From: an uncultured Pseudomonas sp.
Lineage (GTDB): Bacteria > Pseudomonadota > Gammaproteobacteria > Pseudomonadales > Pseudomonadaceae
Reading direction: 5' to 3'
Assembly (NCBI RefSeq): GCF_946885885.1
Contig: NZ_CAMPHN010000056.1
Location: 1-24,988, forward strand
Length of the DNA: 24,988 nucleotides
Position 1 is the stretch's first letter. Each line of letters begins with the position of its first letter. Below, piece by piece: positions 7,464 to 16,300 of this stretch. The notes beneath the pieces are model-generated. The model did not search any database. It saw only the letters and a list, made by a program, of their open reading frames with translations, and was not told where the DNA came from. The position numbers and the translations under genes were made by a program.

Positions 7464-8048
7464 ATGGAGTGCGCAATTGTGCACTCCAGGCTGGGGGCTG
7501 CGCTTGCCTTGGAAGCCCGGACTGATGAATACATCACCACATTTCTCGGGTACGAATACGCCACTAGAACGAAGGATGCGCCAGATGAACTAACCAAGAG
7601 GATGTGTGGATATATCGAAACGGATCGCCGTCCCGGCTACCGCTATGTCGATGTGATCGACTCTAAGGATGGTCAGCGCTATCTCTATACGGGACGTTGG
7701 GATGAACCATGGCAATACGACAAGAGTTATCTGAAGGGCTATATCAAGTTTTTCCTCGATAGAGTTCCAGCCCCCGATCCCGCCCCGCGCTATGGCGTGA
7801 CCTTCGAAGACCATGTGATTCCTGAAGATCGCGTCCTGGGTGTGGCCAGCAGCACGGTCAAAGTCATCAACCTAGAGGCCGATGAAGTGCTGGGCGAGAT
7901 GCTTCGCTACGCTTGGAGCACTCCGGCCAGCCGGGCCAATCCATCTCCCTGGCTAACTGCTCATCGCTGTCCTGAGCATGGGGTAGGCACAGGTTCAGCC
8001 ACTCGAAAATTTGTCGATCAAATCCTTATTCCACGGAAGGAGCAATAA
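7464..8048 (+). pseudogene. Lipoprotein paralogue 1, 5'-truncated (putative toxin-protective protein)
   Basis: The open frame encodes 194 residues, but only from about residue 10 does it match the two lipoproteins downstream (GAALALEARTDEYITTFLGY, ..., ATRKFVDQILIPRKEQ). The signal peptide, lipobox and first ~75 residues, including the Cys of EEKCRTV, are absent, so the product could not be exported or anchored. The central part (about nt 7675-7790) differs strongly from both paralogues, while GVTFEDHVIPEDR and WLTAHRCPEHG regions are conserved. The stop is 3 bases before the next start. It is an eroded copy of the array; a cytoplasmic product with some role cannot be excluded. Confidence 0.75.
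7466..7487. repeat. 22-bp near-perfect palindrome at the start of the cassette array
   Basis: GGAGTGC (7466-7472) and GCACTCC (7481-7487) flank a CAATTG-type centre; only one base pair of the 22-bp dyad mismatches. It lies immediately before the point where lipoprotein copy 1 starts to resemble copies 2 and 3, and overlaps the first ATG of that frame. It could be an operator or the scar of an insertion. Confidence 0.55.
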
Positions 8049-8051
8049 GCT

Positions 8052-8177
8052 ATGACCACTCAAATCACCCTGAGCATCGCCGACTACCTGAAGTACGCCA
8101 AGGCTCGCATTGATGGCCCGCTCAGTGTCACCGGTTACAGCCTGGGTGGCCATCTGGCCACGAGGGCCGCAGCATGA
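8052..8177 (+). pseudogene. Toxin N-terminal fragment 1 (41-codon stub)
   Basis: A short open frame encoding MTTQITLSIADYLKYA joined to IDGPLSVTGYSLGGHLA and a TRAAA tail. The first block equals the N-terminus of the giant RTX protein and of fragment 2. The second block equals their nucleophile loop (GYSLGG). About 130 codons present in fragment 2 are deleted in frame between them. The stop TGA overlaps the ATG of lipoprotein 2 (ATGA at 8174-8177), and its last codons contain the GAGGG ribosome-binding site of that gene. It is enzymatically meaningless alone but could couple translation to the next gene. Confidence 0.75.
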
Positions 8178-8938
8178 ATCGGGCCTATAGAACCGCGTTG
8201 ATGCTGATCGCTCTCGGCCTATTCGCCGGCTGCGACGGTGACCCGGCGTCCAAGGTAGCCAGTGACCCGGTGGACATGACGCCGCTGCAACGCGCCGAGG
8301 CTGGAAAGGCGCTTTGGGAGGAGAAGTGCCGAACGGTGGCGGGGGAGAAAATTTACAAGACCGTACCGGATGTAGAAGGGCTGGTGCTGCTCAAGGTGCG
8401 CCCCAAGGCCTGGGAGCCGGAATGGGCCGACCCCAACTGGCCGGGGGCTGCGTTTGCGAGGGAAGCTCGGACTGATGAATACATCGCCACATTTCTTGGA
8501 TACGAATACGCCACTAGAACCAAGGGTGTGCCAGATGAAATCACCAACGAGCTACGCGGGTATATTGCAACGGACCGTCGTTCCGGTCTTATGGATCGTC
8601 CCGGCTACCGCTATGTCGATGCGATCGACTCTAAGGATGGTCAGCGCTATCGCTATTCCGGCTCGGTAAAAGTTGTAGGACGCAAGGACACCAACGCCAA
8701 GGGAGTGCAGATGGTCTTGGAGCGCAACCCGGACTACGACCTGAATATCTATCGCTGGACGCTCGACCGGGCTCCAGCCCCCGATTCCATTCCACGCTAT
8801 GCCTGGAGCACTCCAGCCAGTAGCTCCAACCCTAGTCCCTGGCTGACCGCTTATCGCTGCCCAGATCATGAGGTTGGAGTTAGCGCAGCAACCCGTAAGT
8901 TCGTAGACCAAGTACTTATTCCACGGAAGGAGCAATAA
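8174..8938 (+). CDS. Lipoprotein paralogue 2 (putative immunity-like protein)
   Basis: 254 residues with an N-terminal lipoprotein signal: RAYRTALMLIALGLFAGC, lipobox LFAGC, predicted lipidated Cys followed by Asp at +2. Mature domain: EEKCRTVAGEKIYKTVPDVE, then ARTDEYIATFLGYEYATR, YRYVDAIDSKDGQRYRY, a variable segment, and the C-terminal block ATRKFVDQVLIPRKEQ. Cys in EEKC and in LTAYRCPDH may form a periplasmic disulfide. Compared with paralogue 3 it lacks 39 codons (GVTFEDHVIPEDR to EMLRY), joined at a repeated CGCTAT-like sequence. A protective role against the adjacent lipase toxin is inferred from gene order, lipidation and co-duplication; I do not know an assigned family function. GAGGG lies 7 bases before the ATG. 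Confidence 0.8.
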   Translation: MNRAYRTALMLIALGLFAGCDGDPASKVASDPVDMTPLQRAEAGKALWEEKCRTVAGEKIYKTVPDVEGLVLLKVRPKAWEPEWADPNWPGAAFAREARTDEYIATFLGYEYATRTKGVPDEITNELRGYIATDRRSGLMDRPGYRYVDAIDSKDGQRYRYSGSVKVVGRKDTNAKGVQMVLERNPDYDLNIYRWTLDRAPAPDSIPRYAWSTPASSSNPSPWLTAYRCPDHEVGVSAATRKFVDQVLIPRKEQ

Positions 8939-8941
8939 ACC

Positions 8942-9451
8942 ATGAACACTCTGAGCATTACCGATTATCTGAAGTACGCCAACCTGCAGATGGCAGCAGA
9001 AGCTTTGTATGACTTCAATGCGGTTCTCAATCCAAATCTGGAACCTGGCAAAGACACGTCAGGTGCGTTGACGGAGCCCAACCTCATTACTGGTAATCTT
9101 CATGCCAGCAAATTCACTACAACTCAAGTCGAACTCTCCGGCCTGACCAGCGACTGGATAGTGGTCGAGCACCTGTCCAATACCAGTACCGGTTTCTCCG
9201 GCACTTTGTTCAAAAAGGAAAGCACCAACGAATATGTAATGAGCTTCCGCTCCACCGAATTTATCGACGATGCCGCCCGCGACAACCAGGCGACCAATGC
9301 CTTGGAGATCAAGGAGCTCGGTTGGGCTTTCGGCCAGATCGACGATATGCAGGACTGGTATGCGTTGGGCGAGCGGGGCCTGATTGACGGCCCACTGTCC
9401 GTTACCGGTTACAGCCTGGGCGGTTATTTGGCTATGAGGGCCGCAGCATGA
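8942..9451 (+). pseudogene. Toxin N-terminal fragment 2 (truncated lipase domain)
   Basis: 169 codons that align almost without gaps to residues 1-165 of the giant RTX protein (MNTLSITDYLKYANLQMAAE, ..., TSTGFSGTLF, MSFRSTEFIDDAARDNQATN, GYSLGG with Ser158). The frame then ends in AMRAAA and a stop overlapping the next ATG (ATGA 9448-9451). It contains the catalytic-serine loop but lacks the rest of the hydrolase fold, the Asp and His, all RTX repeats and the secretion signal. AAGGAG lies 9 bases before the ATG, and the start is 3 bases after the lipoprotein 2 stop. It is open and probably translated; I treat it as a broken toxin copy retained in the operon. Confidence 0.78.
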
Positions 9452-10311
9452 ATCTGGCCTATAGAACCGCGTTAACACTGATCGCTCTCGGCCTGTTCGC
9501 CGGCTGCGACAGTGACCCAGCGCCGAAGGTAGCGAACACGCCTGCGATGACTGCGGAGCTGCTGCCCAGTGACCCTGCGGTCATGACTCCACTGCAACGC
9601 GCCGAGGCTGGAAAGGCGCTTTGGGAAGAGAAGTGCCGTACCGTGGCCGGGGAGAAGATCTACAAGACGGTGCCAGATGTGGAGGGCATCGTACTGTTGA
9701 AGGTGCGCCCAGAGGCGAGTCAGCGACAATGGGCCGATCCAATGTGGCCGGGGGCGGCGTTTGCGCTGGAAGCACGAGCCGATGAATACATTACAACTTT
9801 TCTTGGCTATGAGTACGCCACAGGGTCAAAAGGTATACCAAATGAAATAACCAAAGAGCGACGTGGTTATATCGCAACCGACCGTCGTTTTGGGCTTATG
9901 GAACACCCTGGTTATCGCTATGTGGACGTCATCGATGAGAAGGACGAACGACGATATCGGTACGTGCTTATCCAGAAGCCTAGGCCTACCTCCAAGATCG
10001 GCTGGGTAGATACAGTGCTCGAAAAATCCCCCGCGCCTAAACTATCCCCACGTTATGGAGTGACTTTTGAGGATCATGTAATTCCCGAAGATCGCGCTCT
10101 GGGCGTCGCAAGCAGTACGGTCAAGGTCGTCGATCTTAAGACCGGAGAGGTGCTGGGCGAAATGTTGCGTTATGCCTGGAGTACCCCAGCCAGTCGCGTC
10201 AATCCGAACCCCTGGCTCACGGCCTATAAATGCCCAGGTCACGCTGTAGGTTCTGGTTCAGCTACTCGAAAATTTGTAGATCAAGTCCTAATTCCACGGA
10301 AGGAACAATAA
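9448..10311 (+). CDS. Lipoprotein paralogue 3 (putative immunity-like protein, full length)
   Basis: 287 residues, the most complete of the three copies. Signal LAYRTALTLIALGLFAGC with lipobox LFAGC and Asp at +2. It has a longer post-Cys linker (PAPKVANTPAMTAELLPSDP) than copy 2. Conserved blocks: EEKCRTVAGEKIYKTVPDVE, DEYITTFLGYEYATG, GYRYVDVIDEKDERRYRY, GVTFEDHVIPEDRALGVASS, YAWSTPASR, KCPGHAVGSG and KFVDQVLIPRKEQ. The segment at about nt 9950-10060 is unlike the equivalent part of copies 1 and 2. Being directly upstream of the only intact toxin gene, it is the best candidate cognate protective protein. Its stop is followed after one base by the ATT start of the RTX gene. Confidence 0.82.
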   Translation: MNLAYRTALTLIALGLFAGCDSDPAPKVANTPAMTAELLPSDPAVMTPLQRAEAGKALWEEKCRTVAGEKIYKTVPDVEGIVLLKVRPEASQRQWADPMWPGAAFALEARADEYITTFLGYEYATGSKGIPNEITKERRGYIATDRRFGLMEHPGYRYVDVIDEKDERRYRYVLIQKPRPTSKIGWVDTVLEKSPAPKLSPRYGVTFEDHVIPEDRALGVASSTVKVVDLKTGEVLGEMLRYAWSTPASRVNPNPWLTAYKCPGHAVGSGSATRKFVDQVLIPRKEQ

Positions 10312-10312
10312 G

Positions 10313-13300
10313 ATTAATACACTGAGCATCGCCGACTATCTCAAGTACGCCAACCTGCAAATGGCCGCTGAAGCCCTTTATGGCTTCGATACGACTATCG
10401 ACCCGAATCAGAAGCCAGGGCAGGACACCTCCGGCGCCCTAACTCTGGAAAACCTCACCACAGGTAATCACCACGCCAGCACCTTCACTAAAACTCAAGT
10501 TGAACTCTCCGGCCTAGCCAGCGATTGGACAGTGGTCGAGCATCTGTCCAATACCAGTACCGGCTTCTCCGGCACCTTGTTCAAGAACAAGGACAGCGGC
10601 GAACTGGTGATGAGCTTCCGCAGCACCGAATTTATCGACGACGCCGCCCGCGACAACCAGGCGACCAATGCCTTGGAGATCAAAGAACTCGGTTGGGCCT
10701 TCGGCCAGATCGACGATATGCGCAACTGGTACGAGTCGATCAAGACACATATCGGTGCTGCTCCGCTGTCCGTCACCGGCTATAGCCTGGGTGGTCACCT
10801 TGCTACTGCTTTCAACCTGCTGTACCCCAACAAGGCAGACAAGGTGGTGACCTTCAATGGCGCCGGGGTAGGTGAGATCAAGGCCGGTCAGGGCAGCGTG
10901 ACCGACGTGATGGACTACTTCGCCGGCCTGCGCAATAACTCGAACCTGATCGAAGACGAAATCACTAAGCCGGAGCTGCTCAGCCTTTACCTTGAGCTGC
11001 GCGACGAAATGGATGCCTTGATTGAAAAGGGGGGCGCCTACAATGGTGCTCAAGCCAAAGAGGCATTCGAAAGCTTTGAGAAGGACGCCGTTGGCCGCCT
11101 CTATCTCCTTGATCCATACGGGGCAGGGATTCCTGATAGGCAACGGGATCTTATCAAGGCGGCGCTTGAACGGGCCGGCTTAATCTTCGTCGAGGCCTAT
11201 CGTGCCCCCGAGCTGTCATCAGGTGGGAGCGAACCGAGTAAGCCAGCTCCTATTCCCAGTGGCTCCATCGAACAGATAAAACTTGACTACCAGATGGCCG
11301 TCCTGCTGACCGCCGAGCGTACCAAGGCCGTGAAATTGCTCGGCAATACGGTTCAGACTTTTTTCGGCCGAAAGTTCGCGGATAAGGAAGACCTGGCTAG
11401 CAATCAATTCGATGTGATGGGTGTCGGCGAGCCCTCGGCGGTTGCCAACTCGCAGATTCACTACGGGGCCGATATCAAGATCTTTATCGAGGATCAGCCG
11501 CTGATGCGTGGCGATATCCTTAAGGAGGCCATTGCGCAGTCGTTTGGCTACACGGACGTTAAGTTGCTGGTGCCCAATTATGCGAATAACGATTTTGGTG
11601 ATACGCACAGCCTGGTGCTGATCCTCGACTCGCTAAATGTGCAAAACACCCTGTTGCAGTTAGTGCCCGAGGGGCAGCGTCAGCAGGCGGAAAGCACTTT
11701 GGTCGACATACTGCGCAGCGCCTCCTGGTGGCAGCGCGATACCACCTTAGGCCAGGGTAAAGCCGAAGGCGATGTGTTGGAAAATATGGTCAACGCCCTG
11801 GCGCAGATGTTCCTGGGTGAGGATAAAGCCGCAAGTCTCAAGCTCAATGGCAATCCGAATGGCAATACCTGGGCCGAGGTCAAAGACAGCGATCCCTACA
11901 CCGGGCGCGAGGCCCTGTATACGGCATTGAATGAAATTCAAAAGAGCGCAGCCTATCAGGCGTTGCTCGACAAAGCCGAGCTGGTCATCCCGAGCACGGA
12001 TGGGCAGGTGGCTCGCACCGACTTTGCTCAGTTCCTCGCGCTGTACAGCCTGTCGCCGTTTGCATTCAAAGCGGACGATGCAGTAATAGCCGAGCTCAAG
12101 GCAGCACAAGGCCAGTTGGCTACTGCTTGGGAGAATGATCGGGAGCTCGCACCTGCCGATATCGCCGCAGGCCGGGCGAACTTCAGCGACACCTGGTTGC
12201 AGGATCGCGCCGACTTTCTCGTTCGTAAGCTGTGGTTTGGCGCCGCGAACCTAAACCCCGCTGAGACCAACGACCAAGGTCCTGAATATGGGAAGTATCG
12301 ACACGATGGGGCCTATTACGAAGACATCGCTAGCGATTACCGAATCGCCCAAGGATTCAACCCCGACAACGTACCGGACTTCATACGTCAGTACCGTTTC
12401 GGCGGTGATGGTGGTGATACTTTTACAGGCGGCAATGAGACCGATCACTTCTACGGCGGTGCCGGCAAAGACATCCTAAAAAGCGAAGCCGGCAACGACT
12501 ATCTCGAAGGCGGCAGCGGCGACGACATCCTGATCGGCGGCAAGGGCAACGACACCCTAGTCGGCGGCGCCGACAACGACCGTTATGAATTCAGCGAAGG
12601 CGACGGTAACGATCTGGTTATCGATAGCGATGGTAAGGGCAGTATCTGGATCGATGGTGTCGAGCTCAAGACCGGCAAGGAAGTATTGGCGGGCGCCGGG
12701 ACTTGGAAAAGTGCAGACGGAAAAGTCATTTACGTACTTAGCACCGGCCCCGATCAAAAACAGACCCTGCATATCCAGTACGGCAACAACCTGATCCGGG
12801 TCAAAGATTATGTCCTCGGCCAGCTCGGCATCACCCTGGAAGAGGGTGATGAGACACCCACGCCAACCACAGATCCAACTCTAGTGGGCGACAAGAAGCC
12901 CATTGACGTGAATCCGACGGAGCCCGGCGAGCAGTACGATTACGATCCGCTTGGTAATGTCGTGACCACTGATGAGGTCGAGGTTCGTAGGGACATACTT
13001 TATGGCGGCACCGGTGACGACCTGATCCAGGGGCTTGCCGATGACGACGTCCTTTATGGCAATAAGGGCAATGACACCCTGAAGGGCGGTACAGGCAAGG
13101 ATCGACTCGACGGTCAGGAGGACAACGATCTGCTTATTGGCGGTGAAGGTGCAGATATCCTTTCCGGCGCTGCGGGCGATGATTGGTTGTATGCCGCTGA
13201 GCAGGTAAGCATCGAGTCGGTGCGCTTGCAAACACAAGTCAGCGGCCTGAAAGGCGATTGGCTTGCTGGGGGGCTAGGCAATGATGTGCTGGTCGGGGAT

Positions 13301-16300
13301 GTAGGCAACGACGTGCTATTCGGCGGTGGTGGCAAAGATACCCTGTTCGGTGGCGCCGGTGATGACACCCTGGTGGGGGACAATAACTTTGTTGCCAGTA
13401 GCTTCGATTGGACTGTAGATGACTATGGCAATAGGTTCAGGCGTTGGTTTAGTCCGCTTGAAAATGATCCAAGCTCTATCGACGAGGCGGACAGCGATTT
13501 TCTCTATGGCGGCGCCGGTAATGATTGGGTCGCGGGGCTGGACGGCAACGATTGGCTATATGGGGAAGACGGCGAAGATACGCTGATCGGTGGCAGCGGT
13601 GACGATCTGCTGTTCGGTGGAGAGAACAACGACTGGTTGACCGGCGACTATGGCTACGAGGCCACTGTGGACGATACGCACTTCTCCCTTGTGCCGGGCA
13701 ATGACACCCTGGATGGCGGTGCCGGCAACGATTGGCTGCAAGGCGAGGCCGGTGATGATCTGCTGATCGGCGGCAGTGGCAACGATACCCTGCGCGGCGA
13801 TGCGGATTACCTCGAAGGGGCCAAGCATGGCCACGACCGGCTCGAAGGCGATTCCGGTAATGATGTATTGCGCGGTGGCGGCGGCAACGATTGGCTGGAC
13901 GGTGGCGACGATGACGACCTGCTGATCGGCGACGAAGTGGAGTCGGTATTGGCCGGCCAGTTCCACGGCAACGATACCCTTCACGGCGGTGCCGGCAACG
14001 ATACCCTGGTCGGTAACGGCGGCAACGACGAGCTGCATGGCGGTAGTGGCAACGATCACTTGCAGGGCGATGCCGCGGTGAGCGATCTGGCGGCTCAGTT
14101 CCACGGCGACGACACTCTTCACGGCGGCGCCGGCAACGATACGCTGATCGGTAATGGCGGCCACGATACGCTCTACGGCGGTGCCGACAACGACTACCTG
14201 GACGGTGACGCTACCGACGTGCCGCTGGCGTCCCAGGGCAACGATTACCTGGATGGCGGCATCGGCAACGATACCCTGCATGGCCGCGGCGGTAACGATA
14301 CTCTGGTCGGTGGTGCTGGCAGGGACTACCTCAATGGCGGCCTGGGCAACGACCTGTACATCCTCAATGCCGGCGATAGCCCCATCGACATTTCGGGGGC
14401 GACGCCGCTGTACGAAACCATCGAAGACGAAGGAGGCAATGACCGCATTCGTTTCGGCGCGGGCATTAGTCTGGCCACTCTGCAGCTTTCTCAGAATGGG
14501 GCAAATGCCCAGCTCGATTTCTGCGCTGGCCAGGGCGTGATTATCCTCAATGGCATGCTCGGCAGCATCGAAAGCGTCGAGTTCGCCGACGGCAACGTGC
14601 TGAACTGGAATGAGTTGTCCCGTCAGCTGCTGGAGCAACAGGTGCAGTTCTCTACCGATGCTAGCGGGGCCAGCCTTAGCGGCGGCCAGCAGGCGGATGC
14701 GTTGATGGCGCTGAATGGCGGCAATACGTTTGAAGGTGGGCTTGGTAACGACATCCTGACCGCGGCCGGTGGCAACAACACCTATGTGTTCCAGCGGGGG
14801 GATGGGGTCGATCACATCTTCGATTCGCATATGGCTGACCGGCCGAACCGGTTGCGCTTTGCTGAGGGTATAGGCGCGGGCGACCTGAGCCTGGATCTTG
14901 AAGGCGACGCCTTGGTGCTGCGTATCGCCGATGGCGGCGATGCTATCCATATCCATGGCTTCGATTTCGACAATGCCCTGAGCCAAGCGCCCATCGAGCT
15001 GTTCGAATTTGCCGACGGCAGCAGCCTCTCGCTGGAGCAACTGCTGGCGACGGGCCTGGTGCTCAATGGCACGGACGGGGCCGATCTGCTCGAAGGCACC
15101 GCCCTCTCCGAAAGACTGGAGGCTGGTGCCGGCAACGATACGCTCAAGGGCTATGCCGGCAACGACACCCTGATCGGGGGTGCCGGCGATGACCTCTTGG
15201 ACGGCGGCCAGGGCGACGACCTGCTGATGGGCGGCGAGGGGCAGGATACCTACCTTGTTTACCATGGCTCGGGGCGCGACAGCATTGTCGAGATGGCCGG
15301 TGAACTTAACAGTTTGCGCTTCTCCAGCGTGCAGTCCCTTGATGCGCTGACGGCTAGTGTTGACGGCGATGACCTGCTGATCAATATGCGCGGCTATGGC
15401 GACGGGGTGCGCATCCAGGGCGGTGCTACCGAACTGGCCAACTGGCAATTGCTGGGGGTGGATGGCGCGCTGCTGGGTACGGCCGAGACGCTGCTCGCGC
15501 TGGTTCCCAGTGACGCGACTAGTATCGAGGCGCTGCGGCAGCAGTGGTTGCTCGAGGCCCAGGCTGCGGTCGAGCAAGATTGGATGCGTTCGGGGTGGGA
15601 GCCGCAGGGCGATGGTTGGTACCGAAGATTCAATACCCACCGATACGGCTCTTCCGATAGTCGTATAGCAATAGACTCCGCCGCGGTGCAGTCCGATGCG
15701 CAGTTGATCTGGCGCGGCGACTTTGCCGAGTTTGAAGGCCTCAATATCGATACGCAAACGACTGAGAGCGTGACCCTGGATGCCGGCACCCTGGCCGGTG
15801 GCAGCATCAGTACGGGCTCGGCATCCACGCGCTTGCAGGAATTGATCACCATCTGGAATACGCCATCGGCCTGGTCGAGTACGGGAAACCTGAGGCTGCC
15901 GAACTCCGGCTCGATTTCACGCAGCGACTTCGCCAGTCTGATGCTAACCCTGTCCGGTTATCTGGGGGGCAGCCAGGGTTCGTCCGGCGGCAGCATCAGC
16001 CTGACCCGGCAGCTCACTCACAGGCTTAGCCATAGCACAGAGCGCTTTGCCCTGATCACGGGCAGCGACGGCGACCAGGTTATCTACACCGAACAGATGG
16101 GCACCGTGGATGCTGGGGCAGGCAATGATGTGGTCGTTGCCGAAGGCGGATATGGCTACGGCCCTGGGCACTTCTTATATGGAGGCGATGGCAACGACAC
16201 CATCGTGGGCTCCTGGGACTCCGATTGGTTGCTGGGCGGTAATGGCGACAACTTTCTCTCCGGTAATACTGGAGATGATGTGTACTACATCGACCCTCTC

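Noticed and set aside
8052..9451. Toxin fragments considered as independent small lipases
   Set aside because: They end right after the nucleophile loop, so the catalytic Asp and His and most of the hydrolase fold are absent.
13556..15757. 733-codon minus-strand open frame opposite the RTX gene
   Set aside because: It is a shadow of the regular GGxGxDxLx codon pattern; the predicted protein is a low-complexity Val/Ala/Ile string with no family feature, and the plus-strand RTX reading is unambiguous.
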